Both the position numbers and the translations under genes were made by a program. The notes beneath the pieces were generated by a model, which saw only the letters and a list, made by a program, of their open reading frames with translations, had not been told where the DNA came from and did no database searches. A stretch of DNA of 64,000 bases from Streptomyces canus (GTDB lineage: Bacteria > Actinomycetota > Actinomycetes > Streptomycetales > Streptomycetaceae): assembly GCF_030815415.1 (NCBI RefSeq), contig NZ_JAUSWW010000001.1, positions 7,068,001-7,132,000 of the forward strand, in the 5' to 3' direction. This document shows, one piece after another, positions 1-8,317 of the stretch. How positions within the stretch are numbered: position 1 is the stretch's first letter; each line of letters starts with the position of its first letter.

Positions 1-2
1 GC

Positions 3-824
3 TCAGCCCCGCAGGTCCGCGAGTACCCCGTCCGTGAACAGCGGCCACGCCTCGATCGCCCAGGGCCCGAAGGCACGGTCGGTCAGTGCCACGCAGGCCG
101 CGCCCGCGACGGGGTCGATCCACAGGAACGTACCGGACTGCCCGAAGTGCCCGAAGGTACGGGGGGAGGACGAAGACCCCGTCCAGTGCGGGGACTTGGA
201 GTCACGGATCTCGAAGCCGAGCCCCCAGTCGTTGGGGCTCTGATGCCCGTACCCCGGCAGCACACCCTTGGTACCCGGGTACTGGACGGTCATCGCGTCG
301 GCGACCGTACGGGGATCCAGCAGCCGAGGCGCCTGGACCTCCGCGGCGAACCGGACCAGATCCTCGACCGTCGAGACCCCGTCCTTGGCCGGCGACCCCT
401 CCAGCGAGGTCGACACCATGCCCAGCGGCTCCAGCACGGCCTGCCGCAGGTACTCCGGGAACGCGATGTCCGTCGCCTTCGCGATGTGGTCGCCCAACTG
501 CTCGAACCCGGCGTTGGAGTACAGCCGCCGTTCCCCGGCCGGTGCCGTGACCCGGTGCTCGTCGAACGCGAGCCCCGAGGTGTGCGCCAGCAGATGCCGC
601 ACCGTCGACCCGGCGGGCCCGGCCGGCTCGTCGAGCTCGATCGCGCCCTCCTCGTACGCGACGAGCGCCGCGTACGCCGCGAGCGGCTTGGTGACCGACG
701 CCAGCGGGAAGCGGTGCCCGACGGGACCGTGCGTACCGAGCAGGGTCCCGTCCGCCCGTACGACGGCCGCGGCGGCGGTCGGAACCGGCCAGTTCTCGAT
801 CAGGGCGAGGCTCTTCAGCGACAT
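3..824 (-). CDS. Beta-lactamase-fold serine hydrolase
   Basis: Complete 273-residue protein of the serine beta-lactamase / class C / D-Ala-D-Ala carboxypeptidase-like family. The SxxK nucleophile motif is SVTK at about residues 43-46. A YSN motif lies near residue 102, and HFGQSG near residue 225 fits the third active-site motif. There is no signal peptide, so it is probably cytoplasmic, and the real substrate could be an ester or small amide rather than a beta-lactam. It is short for the family, like many actinomycete stand-alone members. The stop codon sits at the left window edge, so downstream neighbours are unknown. Confidence 0.85.
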   Translation of the reverse strand: MSLKSLALIENWPVPTAAAAVVRADGTLLGTHGPVGHRFPLASVTKPLAAYAALVAYEEGAIELDEPAGPAGSTVRHLLAHTSGLAFDEHRVTAPAGERRLYSNAGFEQLGDHIAKATDIAFPEYLRQAVLEPLGMVSTSLEGSPAKDGVSTVEDLVRFAAEVQAPRLLDPRTVADAMTVQYPGTKGVLPGYGHQSPNDWGLGFEIRDSKSPHWTGSSSSPRTFGHFGQSGTFLWIDPVAGAACVALTDRAFGPWAIEAWPLFTDGVLADLRG

Positions 825-843
825 GCCGTCGAGACTATGCCGG

Positions 844-1311
844 TCACAGTGCCAGGCGCATCGAGGGGTCGGGCTTGCGGACGAAGCCGAGGGAGGCGTA
901 GAGCGGCTCGGCGTCGGCGGAGGCGTTCAGGTCGACCTGGGTGGCGCCCCGCTCGCGGAGCCAGACCAGCAGTTCGGTCATGCATGCCCGCGCGTAACCG
1001 CGACGGCGGGCGTCGGGGTCGGTCGCGACGCTGAAGACGTACCCGACCCGCCCGTGCGGATTGTCCGCCCGTCCGATCCGGTACTCCAGCGTCCCGGCCG
1101 CCATCGCCGCCGCTCCCGGCCGCTCCGGATGATCGACGACGAACACGGCGAAGTCCCCGTCCGGGTCCGCCAGCCGCCCCTTCAGCACGGGCAGCGACTC
1201 GGCATGCCACTGCGTGGAAGGATCGGCACCGGCCATCGAGTCGATCATCACCTGTCGAAGTCGCAGCACTTCCCCGGCGTCCTCGGCTCCAGCACGTCGT
1301 ACGAGACTCAT
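844..1311 (-). CDS. GNAT family N-acetyltransferase
   Basis: 155-residue GCN5-related acetyltransferase. The acetyl-CoA loop is visible as ARRRGYAR after a beta strand containing YVFSVATDP, followed by a C-terminal LYASLGFV segment typical of GNATs. The reading frame stays open upstream through the repeat element at 1321-1539, but family similarity begins at MSLVRRAGAED, so the ATG at 1311 was chosen; GCGGGAC just before it could act as a weak ribosome site. The substrate is unknown. The repeat element begins only 10 nt upstream of the start codon, so the native promoter was either displaced or lies inside the element. Confidence 0.85.
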   Translation of the reverse strand: MSLVRRAGAEDAGEVLRLRQVMIDSMAGADPSTQWHAESLPVLKGRLADPDGDFAVFVVDHPERPGAAAMAAGTLEYRIGRADNPHGRVGYVFSVATDPDARRRGYARACMTELLVWLRERGATQVDLNASADAEPLYASLGFVRKPDPSMRLAL

Positions 1312-1320
1312 GTCCCGCAC

Positions 1321-1539
1321 GCTAGTGCCGCGGCAGGCAACGTTTGCCCCGTCGCGACGCCCGGCACGCACTCTCGCCGCACCGGCCGAAAGCCCAAGTA
1401 CGTCCAGTACGAGGGCTTCCGGCCGGCACGCCGAGAGCACGCTCCCCCACCCTCGAACCGCGCTTCGCACGGCTCGGGCGGGAGGGACCCCCACGACGCC
1501 GCTCCTTGACGGGCAAACGTTGCCTGCCGCGGCACTAGC
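1321..1539. mobile_element. MITE-like 219-bp inverted-repeat element
   Basis: Nearly symmetrical non-coding element. The left end reads GCTAGTGCCGCGGCAGGCAA and continues CGTTTGCCC; the right end (1511-1539) is its exact reverse complement over 29 bp. Inside, the two arms remain complementary with mismatches (1371-1408 against roughly 1416-1453), so one strand can fold into a long hairpin. CTAG is present at both tips and may be a target duplication or part of the repeat. The short ORFs crossing it look like no transposase, so any movement would need a transposase supplied in trans. It resembles elements seen repeatedly in Streptomyces genomes. Confidence 0.75.
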
Positions 1540-1585
1540 CACCCCGCCCGGTCGGCGTCCCGCGAATTCTTATCGGATTCGCTTG

Positions 1586-1603
1586 CTTGGAGTGCACTCC
1601 AAG
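1586..1603. promoter_or_regulatory. Palindromic MerR-type operator
   Basis: Perfect 18-bp palindrome CTTGGAGTGCACTCCAAG, placed 18 bp before the MerR gene start. MerR regulators of the AdhR/aldo-keto class bind palindromes of this form within the -35/-10 spacer, so autoregulation of the MerR-reductase operon is the likely role. Confidence 0.7.
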
Positions 1604-1620
1604 GTCATAGCGTTGAGGTC

Positions 1621-2091
1621 ATGACGGTGATGGAGACCACCACGACGGGTACCAGGACCGACAGCTGCAGCGCCCCGCCGCACCCGCACCGGCGCCCCCA
1701 GGGCCAGGACAGCTACACCATCAGCGAGGTCGTCGCCTTCACCGGGCTGACCGCGCACACGCTGCGCTGGTACGAGCGCATCGGCCTGATGCCGCACATC
1801 GACCGCTCGCACACCGGTCAGCGCCGCTACAGCAACCGCGACCTGGACTGGCTCGACTTCGTCGGCAAGCTCCGGCTCACCGGGATGCCGGTCGCCGACA
1901 TGGTGCGCTACGCGGAACTGGTCCGCGAGGGCGACCACACCTTCGGCGAGCGCTTCGAACTGCTGGAGTCGACCCGCCGGGACGTCCTGTCCCGGATCAC
2001 GGAACTGCAGGACACGCTCGCCGTACTCGACCGGAAGATCAGCTTCTACGCCGATGCCGGTCACCGCTACGAAACGGAGAAGGCCGGATGA
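1621..2091 (+). CDS. MerR family transcriptional regulator
   Basis: 156 residues. A variable histidine/proline-rich N-terminus is followed by a MerR winged helix (YTISEVVAFTGLTAHTLRWYERIG, split here as YTISEVVAF then LRWYERIG, about residues 37-60), the RRYSNRDLDWL wing, and a C-terminal dimerisation coiled coil ending near the stop. It has no metal-binding cysteine cluster in the effector domain, which argues for an organic effector such as an aldehyde. It overlaps the reductase gene by 4 nt (ATGA), so the two form an operon. The GTG/ATG at 1627/1630 are alternative starts because GAGG is only 2 nt from 1621. Confidence 0.85.
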   Translation: MTVMETTTTGTRTDSCSAPPHPHRRPQGQDSYTISEVVAFTGLTAHTLRWYERIGLMPHIDRSHTGQRRYSNRDLDWLDFVGKLRLTGMPVADMVRYAELVREGDHTFGERFELLESTRRDVLSRITELQDTLAVLDRKISFYADAGHRYETEKAG

Positions 2092-3104
2092 CCGACCACA
2101 GGATCCCGACCGCACGACTGGGCGCCGACGGCCCCGAGGTGGGCGTGCAGGGCCTGGGCTGCATGGGCATGAGCTTCGCGTACGGCCCCACGGACGCGGA
2201 CGAGTCCCGGGCGACCCTGGAGCGGGCCCTGGAACTCGGCGTCACGCTCTACGACACGGCGGACGCCTACGGTGCGGGGGAGAACGAGAAGTTCCTCTCG
2301 CCGTTCTTCAAGGCCCACCGTGACGAGGTGGTCATCGCCACGAAGTTCGCCCTGTCGATCCCGCCCGACGAGCCGACCCGGCGTGTCATCCGCAACGACA
2401 CCCCGTACATCCGCCAGGCCGTCGAGGCGAGCCTGAAGCGACTGGACGTCGATGCGATCGACCTCTACTACATGCACCGGCGCGATCCGAACGTGCCGAT
2501 CGAGGAGACCGTCGCGACCATGGCCGACCTGGTCCGTGAGGGCAAGGTCAAGCACCTGGGTCTGAGCGAGGTCACCGGCTCGGAACTGCGTGCGGCCCAG
2601 GCCGTCCACCCCATCGCGGCCGTGCAGTCGGAGTGGTCCCTGTTCAGCCGCGACATCGAGACGGGCGTGGTCCCGGCCGCCCGCGAGCTCGGCGTCGCCC
2701 TCGTCCCGTACTCCCCGCTGGGCCGAGGTTTCCTGACCGGCTCCTTCGCCGACGCCGACAAGGATCTGACGGCCGACGACTTCCGCCGCCACCAGCCCCG
2801 CTTCACCGGCGACAACGCGGCCACGAACGCGGCCCTCCTGGACCCGATCCGCACGATCGCCGAGGCCCACGACGCCTCCCTGGGCCAGATAGCCCTGGCC
2901 TGGGTCCAACACCAGGCCCAGACCCACGACCTGACGGTCATCCCGATCCCGGGCACGAGGAAGCCGACCCGGGTGGAGGAGAACGTGAAGGCGACGGCCA
3001 TCGTCCTGACGGAGGCCGAACTGGCCCTGCTGGAGCCGATCGCGGCAAAGGTGGCAGGCGACCGCTACGCAGACATGACGTTCACCTCTGCCGGACGTGA
3101 GTAA
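2088..3104 (+). CDS. Aldo/keto reductase
   Basis: 338-residue NADPH-dependent oxidoreductase with the (beta/alpha)8 AKR fold. Visible features are LGCMGMSFAYG near the N-terminus, the catalytic D-x-A-D-x-Y region DTADAYG (about residues 52-58), the lysine in IATKFAL, and the histidine in YYMHRRD. The C-terminal VIPIPGTRKPTR is the cofactor phosphate-binding stretch of this family (YghZ/AKR13-like). Translational coupling to the MerR gene suggests a small aldehyde or ketone detoxification operon controlled by the palindrome upstream. Confidence 0.9.
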   Translation: MTDHRIPTARLGADGPEVGVQGLGCMGMSFAYGPTDADESRATLERALELGVTLYDTADAYGAGENEKFLSPFFKAHRDEVVIATKFALSIPPDEPTRRVIRNDTPYIRQAVEASLKRLDVDAIDLYYMHRRDPNVPIEETVATMADLVREGKVKHLGLSEVTGSELRAAQAVHPIAAVQSEWSLFSRDIETGVVPAARELGVALVPYSPLGRGFLTGSFADADKDLTADDFRRHQPRFTGDNAATNAALLDPIRTIAEAHDASLGQIALAWVQHQAQTHDLTVIPIPGTRKPTRVEENVKATAIVLTEAELALLEPIAAKVAGDRYADMTFTSAGRE

Positions 3105-3133
3105 CCCCCACGACCCGCAGTCGACGTACTACC

Positions 3134-3988
3134 TCAGAGCTCAGCCAACAACTCCGCTTTCTTCACGGAGAACTCCTCATCCGTGACAAGCCCCGCTTGG
3201 TGCAGCTCCCCGAGATGACGAATGCGCTCGGCGATGTCGGCCGGATCGCGCCTAGGCGCACTGGCCGGCACCGCCGCGACGGGCCCCCGCTCTCGAACCG
3301 CCGCCAAGACCGCGGCAGCGAACGGCAACGACTCGTGCACCGGCCCGTACCCGAGGCCGAACACCACGGCGGCCGGATCCTGGTCGGCCTGCACCGGCTG
3401 CCCGTCACCGTCCCGCGGGATCAGCCGCAGATGCCCCTCGAACACCTCGGGCGAGCGCCACTCCACGCCACCGAGGTCGGTGACCGGGAAACTCTGGTCG
3501 CCGGCCTTCCACTTCGCCGAGGATGCGCCCGTCCAGAACCACCGGAAGTGCACGGTCTCCCCGTCGAAGGACGCCTTGCCGTCGTACGCCTTGAAGGACA
3601 GCGGCACTTCGGGCGCCGGCGCCAGAAACCGCTCGGCCGGCTCACCGTCGTCCGGCTTCAGCAGGGCACGCAACTCGTCGGCGTAGTACTCGGCGAGCAC
3701 CTCCCGCTCGGCGGGCAGCACGAGGCGGTACGGATCGCACCCTTCCTTCAGCTGCCCCGCGGCCGCCTCCATCAACGGGTCGGCGCCGGGGCGGGGCTCG
3801 GCGCGCAGCACCACCGTGCCGCGCTTGCCGGGGGTGAGTGTCACACCGGACAGTGCCGAAAGGGGGATCCGTCGCTCTCCCAGGGACTGGAAGAGCTTGG
3901 GTGTTCGAATCCCCCGCTCGTAACGGATGAGGACGGAGTCGGACTCGAACTCCCAGGCGGCATGAAATCCGGCCAGTACGTCACCCAT
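3134..3988 (-). CDS. DUF4429 protein with C-terminal SHOCT domain
   Basis: 284 residues from the ATG of MGDVLAGFHAAW, the usual family start; two in-frame ATGs upstream are less likely. Two DUF4429 modules (about 5-115 and 125-235; IRYERGIRTPKLFQ and HFRWFWTGASSAKWK mark them) are followed by a short alpha-helical SHOCT segment (IRHLGELHQAGLVTDEEF) at the end. Both are actinobacterial domains of unknown biochemical function; SHOCT is thought to help oligomerisation or binding. It stands alone, convergent with the reductase gene. Confidence 0.8.
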   Translation of the reverse strand: MGDVLAGFHAAWEFESDSVLIRYERGIRTPKLFQSLGERRIPLSALSGVTLTPGKRGTVVLRAEPRPGADPLMEAAAGQLKEGCDPYRLVLPAEREVLAEYYADELRALLKPDDGEPAERFLAPAPEVPLSFKAYDGKASFDGETVHFRWFWTGASSAKWKAGDQSFPVTDLGGVEWRSPEVFEGHLRLIPRDGDGQPVQADQDPAAVVFGLGYGPVHESLPFAAAVLAAVRERGPVAAVPASAPRRDPADIAERIRHLGELHQAGLVTDEEFSVKKAELLAEL

Positions 3989-4063
3989 GCGGCTCATCGT
4001 ATGCGGCACGAGCTCCTCCGTCGCCTCCCTGCGCAGACCGCAATTCCTGCGTCGCTACGCGCG

Positions 4064-5275
4064 TCAGCCCGCCACGGTGCCGGACAAACCGGCGTGGCAG
4101 GCCTCGTCGTCCTTCGCACAGTGCACCGAGCGATATGCGCCGACGCCGATCTCGGCGAAGTTCAGCAGGCTCTCGGTACCCGGCTCGAAATAGCCGCTGT
4201 GCCCCTTCGCGTCCGCCGCCGAAAGCACCCGTGCCCCGAACGCGGAGGACACCGGGTCGGCACCGTGGCCCAGACCGCCGAGTTCCAGGTACGGCACGTC
4301 CTGGATCCAGTCGTCGGCGTCCCGCATCGCCCACACCTGGGCCGAGGTGTGCAGCTGGGCGGCGTTGGTGGCCCGCATCCCGGGGCTGCCGGCCACCGCG
4401 ATGTCGGCCACCCGCTCCGGCAGGGTGTGCGCGGCGACACCGCACACCACCGAGCCGTAGCTGTGGCAGAACAGGGAGACGGGCGTGCTGCCGGGCAACG
4501 CGCGCACCAGCGCGTTCAGTCGGACGGCCCCGCCCTCGGCGCGGCTCGCGGTCGCCGAGTCGAGGCCGAGGCCGCCGGGGGCGGTGTAGTCGGCCCAGGC
4601 GATGACGGCCGTACGCGTCGAGGGGCTCGCCGCCTTCTCCGCGGCGTACAGCGACTTGGCCATGCCGACCGGGGCCGAGTACTTGCGGTAGGTGCGCTGG
4701 AAGGTGAGCAGATCGGTGTCGACGCCGGGGACGACGACCGAGATCCGCTGTGCCTTGTCCAGATTGCCGAAGACCTCGGCGACCCGCCCGGAGCCCGCCG
4801 GGTCGAAGGCGAGGATCTTGCGCTTGGTGGTCATCAGCGCCTCGAAGCGCTGCATACGGTGGCCCGCCTGGCGTTGCCCGTCGGCCGAGAGCCGGCTGTC
4901 GTGCATGCGTTTCAGCTCGACCTTGCGGGCCTGGCCGAGCGCGATGCGGTTGGCGCGGTAGCGCAGCTCGACCGGGGCGCCGTTCATGTTGCCGACCGCG
5001 AGGGGATAGCGGCGGGCGAGGGTGGAGCGCTGCTGGGCGGTCAGCGAGGCGAAGAAGCGCGAGAGCGCGGCGGAGGTCGAGTCGTCCGGGTCCGGCAGCC
5101 GGTGTCCCGCTATCCGGCCGTGCTCCCAGGAGCTGAGCGAGCTCTGGAGCGGCGTCGTGTTCTGCTGGTTGCGCAGGGCGGTCCAGCCGGTGGTCGCGAG
5201 CATCACGAACACCACGGCCAGCGCGAGCAGCGCGCGCGACGCGTTCAGTTGGGGAGAGGTGTCGAAGGAAGTCAC
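4064..5275 (-). CDS. DUF1023 alpha/beta-hydrolase, membrane anchored
   Basis: 403 residues. The N-terminus has a hydrophobic segment (LLALAVVFVMLATTGWTAL, about residues 14-32) that could be a signal anchor. A long helical region is followed by the DUF1023 hydrolase fold, with the nucleophile elbow CHSYGS (about residue 268) and a later aspartate in the DDWIQDVPYL region. These actinobacterial proteins are predicted secreted esterases or lipases, and the substrate is unknown. An upstream ATG in another frame (to 5333) is not used. Confidence 0.8.
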   Translation of the reverse strand: MTSFDTSPQLNASRALLALAVVFVMLATTGWTALRNQQNTTPLQSSLSSWEHGRIAGHRLPDPDDSTSAALSRFFASLTAQQRSTLARRYPLAVGNMNGAPVELRYRANRIALGQARKVELKRMHDSRLSADGQRQAGHRMQRFEALMTTKRKILAFDPAGSGRVAEVFGNLDKAQRISVVVPGVDTDLLTFQRTYRKYSAPVGMAKSLYAAEKAASPSTRTAVIAWADYTAPGGLGLDSATASRAEGGAVRLNALVRALPGSTPVSLFCHSYGSVVCGVAAHTLPERVADIAVAGSPGMRATNAAQLHTSAQVWAMRDADDWIQDVPYLELGGLGHGADPVSSAFGARVLSAADAKGHSGYFEPGTESLLNFAEIGVGAYRSVHCAKDDEACHAGLSGTVAG

Positions 5276-5357
5276 TGAAAGGACACACTAGGAGAACGAG
5301 AGGGTCTCGCGTTAACTGAGTGACAGAGGTCACGTTTCGGTGGGCGTGGCGATGACC

Positions 5358-5984
5358 TCAGTGTGTTCGCCAGTTCTCCGTCAGTGCCGGACCCACCTGT
5401 TCGAGATACGAAACGGTGAGCGTCCGCATCGCGTCCAGGCTGAAGTCCGCGGCCGCGCTCCACTGTCGTTCCGTCACCCGCATCACCCCGCTGAAGACGG
5501 CCACCGCGAGCCGCGGCCGCGGGTCGGCCGCCACGTCGAGGCCCTCGCGCTCGGCGATCACGCGCGCCAGGGTCTCCTCGACCTCCATGGAGCGTCGCAG
5601 ATGGGCGGCGAGCAGCACCGGCGTCGACTCGATCACCCGGTACATCTGCAGATAGAGCTCCACCGGTACGACGGACTCGATCACCTCGTTGAGCGAGTCC
5701 CAGCCCTCCAGGACCGCCTGGCGCAGCGCCTCCAGCGGCGCCTCGTGCGGCGGTCGCTCGCGCACCGCCTCGGTGAAGTGCGCGACGGCCATCTCGACGA
5801 CGGCGAGGGCGGCCTCCTCCTTGTTGGCGAAGTAGCGGAAGAAGGTGCGCTGCGAGACCTCGACGGCGTCCGTGATGTCGTCGACGGTCGTCCCCTCGTA
5901 GCCACGGGTGGTGAACAGCTCGAGGGCGGCTCGAATCAGCGCCTCACGGGTGCGCTGCTTCTTGCGTTGGCGCAGGGTTTCCAT
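5358..5984 (-). CDS. TetR family transcriptional regulator
   Basis: 208 residues. The N-terminal HTH is clear: REALIRAALELFTTRGYEG then TTVDDITDAVEVSQRTFFRYF (residues about 13-55), followed by a variable ligand domain. It is divergent from the MFS gene across a 66-bp gap that contains two direct TTGTCA motifs (6015-6020 and 6022-6027) and a TGTCAGTTACAG stretch, likely shared operator or promoter sequence. The probable role is local repression of the efflux pump and of itself. Confidence 0.88.
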   Translation of the reverse strand: METLRQRKKQRTREALIRAALELFTTRGYEGTTVDDITDAVEVSQRTFFRYFANKEEAALAVVEMAVAHFTEAVRERPPHEAPLEALRQAVLEGWDSLNEVIESVVPVELYLQMYRVIESTPVLLAAHLRRSMEVEETLARVIAEREGLDVAADPRPRLAVAVFSGVMRVTERQWSAAADFSLDAMRTLTVSYLEQVGPALTENWRTH

Positions 5985-6050
5985 GCTGTGTCAGTTACAG
6001 ACTTATGAAACGGTTTGTCAATTGTCAGCGGCTGTCATTAGCCTCGACGT

Positions 6051-7670
6051 ATGACTAGTCAGACCACGCTCGACAAGACGGGGCCGGGGGACGGCAGGCC
6101 GGCCGCCCCGTCGGAGGGGGCACGGGCCTCAGGGCTGCGCGGCCACCCCTGGTTCACGCTCATCACCGTCGCCGTAGGCGTCATGATGGTGGCCCTCGAC
6201 GGCACCATCGTGGCCATCGCCAACCCGGCCATCCAGCAGGACCTCGGCGCCACCTTCGCCGAGGTGCAGTGGATCACCAACGGCTACTTCCTCGCCCTCG
6301 CGGTCTCCCTGATCACCGCGGGCAAGCTCGGTGACCGCTTCGGCCACCGCCAGACCTTCCTGATAGGTGTGGTCGGCTTCGCGGCCGCCTCCGGTGCGAT
6401 CGGCCTGTCCGACAGCATCGCGTTCGTCGTCACCTTCCGGGTGCTGCAGGGCGTGTTCGGTGCCCTGCTGATGCCGGCCGCGCTCGGTCTGCTGCGGGCG
6501 ACCTTCCCGGCCGAGAAGCTCAACATGGCCATCGGCATCTGGGGCATGGTCATCGGCGCCTCCACCGCGGGCGGCCCGATCCTCGGCGGCGTCCTCGTCG
6601 AGCACGTCAACTGGCAGTCGGTGTTCTTCATCAACGTGCCGGTCGGCGTCCTCGCCCTCGTCCTGGGCATCCTGATCCTGCTCGACCACCGTGCCGAGAA
6701 CGCCCCGCGCTCCTTCGACATTCTCGGCATCGCCCTGCTGTCGGCCGCGATGTTCTGCCTGGTCTGGGCCCTCATCAAGGCCCCGGCGTGGGGCTGGGGC
6801 GACGGAAAGACGTGGACCTTCATCGCCGCGTCGATCCTGGGCTTCGCGCTCTTCGCCTTCTGGGAGACCAAGGTGAGGGAGCCACTGATCCCGCTGGGCC
6901 TGTTCCGCTCGGTCGCGCTGTCCGCGGGTGTGGTCCTGATGGTCCTCATGGCCATCGCCTTCATGGGCGGCCTGTTCTTCGTGACGTTCTACCTCCAGAA
7001 CGTGCACGGGATGAGCCCGATCGACGCCGGCCTCCACCTCCTCCCGCTCACCGGCATGATGATCGTCGGCTCCCCGCTCGCGGGCGTGATGATCACCAAG
7101 CTGGGCCCGCGCATCCCGCTGGCCGGCGGCATGGCGGCCACCGCGATCGCCATGTACGGCATGTCCACGCTGGAGACGGACACCGGCAGTGCGGTGATGT
7201 CCCTCTGGTTCGCCCTGCTGGGCCTGGGTCTCGCCCCGGTCATGGTCGGCGCGACCGAGGTCATCGTGGGCAACGCGCCGCTGGAGCTCTCCGGTGTCGC
7301 CGGCGGTCTCCAGCAGGCCGCGATGCAGATCGGCGGCAGCCTCGGCACCGCCGTCCTGGGCGCGGTGATGGCGTCGAAGGTCGACAGCGACCTCGCCGGC
7401 AACTGGAAGGACGCGGGACTGCCGCCGCTCACCGCGGCCCAGGAGGCCCAGGCCTCCGAGGCGGTCCAGGTCGGTATGCCGCCGGTCGCCAAGGGCACCC
7501 CGGAGGCGATCGCCGCGAAGATCACCGACGTCGCGCACGACACCTTCATCTCCGGCATGAGCCTGGCGTCCCTGGTCGCCGCCGGAGTCGCCGCCATCGC
7601 CGTCTTCGTCGCCCTGCTCACCAAGCGCGGCGAGAACGCGGAGGCGGGCGCGGGCGTGGGCCACGTCTGA
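6051..7670 (+). CDS. DHA2-family MFS drug transporter
   Basis: 539 residues with about 14 hydrophobic helices, as expected for the 14-TMS DHA2 (EmrB/QacA) family of proton-coupled exporters in the cytoplasmic membrane. Motif A is GKLGDRFGHRQ in the first loop; motif C-like GGPILGG lies in TM5, and ALDGTIVAIANPAI is the typical TM1 sequence. It is divergent from the TetR gene, a classic efflux-regulator pair. Substrates cannot be told from sequence. Confidence 0.92.
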   Translation: MTSQTTLDKTGPGDGRPAAPSEGARASGLRGHPWFTLITVAVGVMMVALDGTIVAIANPAIQQDLGATFAEVQWITNGYFLALAVSLITAGKLGDRFGHRQTFLIGVVGFAAASGAIGLSDSIAFVVTFRVLQGVFGALLMPAALGLLRATFPAEKLNMAIGIWGMVIGASTAGGPILGGVLVEHVNWQSVFFINVPVGVLALVLGILILLDHRAENAPRSFDILGIALLSAAMFCLVWALIKAPAWGWGDGKTWTFIAASILGFALFAFWETKVREPLIPLGLFRSVALSAGVVLMVLMAIAFMGGLFFVTFYLQNVHGMSPIDAGLHLLPLTGMMIVGSPLAGVMITKLGPRIPLAGGMAATAIAMYGMSTLETDTGSAVMSLWFALLGLGLAPVMVGATEVIVGNAPLELSGVAGGLQQAAMQIGGSLGTAVLGAVMASKVDSDLAGNWKDAGLPPLTAAQEAQASEAVQVGMPPVAKGTPEAIAAKITDVAHDTFISGMSLASLVAAGVAAIAVFVALLTKRGENAEAGAGVGHV

Positions 7671-7952
7671 CGGGCCCTGTCCCGCGGGAGTTCCGCGGGT
7701 CGAAACTGACGGGATTTCAGGCGACTTCGCCTATCAGGGTGAAGACGCTAAAGATTCCTCGCCCCCGGTACGCGCCGCAGGTCACAGTTAGTCAAGCCCT
7801 CCGCACGGCAGTGCATATGCCGCGGAGGGCGGCCGGTGCTGCGGCGCGCTGCCGGAGGGGGGCGGCGCGCCGCAAAGCCGGAGGATTGAGCCCCGCAGCG
7901 GGGGTACTCGCCCTCTCGAACCCAATCTGCCTAGGGGTTCAGGGAGTTGTTG
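7671..7952. other. Intergenic region with long hairpin
   Basis: No gene is supported here. The clearest structure is a hairpin at 7796-7830 (GCCCTCCGC...GCGGAGGGC, with a nested CGGCA/TGCCG pair), which could end the MFS transcript. GC-rich inverted segments follow it (GGCGGCGCGCCGC). Confidence 0.5.
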
Positions 7953-8267
7953 ATGATGGCGGGTTTCGGAAACGGCACGCGCACGCGCAGGCACCCCCGC
8001 TCACGTGGCCGGACGTGGTCACGGACCGGGCCGGATCGCGCGACGCTCGGAATCATCGGTGTCATCTGCGCGGTCGCGGGATTCTTCGTACTGGGGATCA
8101 TCCTCGGTCCGATCGCGATCGTGACCGGCTGGCTCGGAATGGGCCGCAGCTGGACGGGCTCCCGCCCGGTGACGGCCCTGGTCGCCGTCGTACTGGGCGC
8201 CATAGACACGCTCCTGGCCATCATCTGGCTGGCCGGAGCGGCCACCCCCGGAAGCGGCATGTTCTGA
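7953..8267 (+). CDS. DUF4190-like small membrane protein
   Basis: 104 residues. After a basic N-terminus (about residues 1-28) there are two hydrophobic helices, separated by a short loop with GWLGMGRSWTGSRP, the pattern of DUF4190 proteins. The ATG at 7953 was chosen because AGGGAG ends 6 nt before it; a TTG at 7947 is also in frame. Function is unknown; it stands alone. Confidence 0.7.
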   Translation: MMAGFGNGTRTRRHPRSRGRTWSRTGPDRATLGIIGVICAVAGFFVLGIILGPIAIVTGWLGMGRSWTGSRPVTALVAVVLGAIDTLLAIIWLAGAATPGSGMF

Positions 8268-8286
8268 GCCGGGGGGAGTGAGGGGA

Positions 8287-8314
8287 GGGCCCCCGGTGGA
8301 TGGGCCGGGGGCCC
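8287..8314. terminator. Hairpin between convergent genes
   Basis: Perfect 10-bp stem GGGCCCCCGG / CCGGGGGCCC with an 8-nt loop, between the convergent small membrane protein and the channel gene. It probably terminates both. Confidence 0.65.
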
Positions 8315-8317
8315 ACC

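Noticed and set aside
1344..1538. Small ORFs within the MITE-like element
   Set aside because: They reflect the palindrome and encode no transposase-like sequence.
3197..5278. 693-codon plus-strand frame
   Set aside because: Opposite the DUF4429 and DUF1023 genes, arginine/glycine-rich, no known domain.
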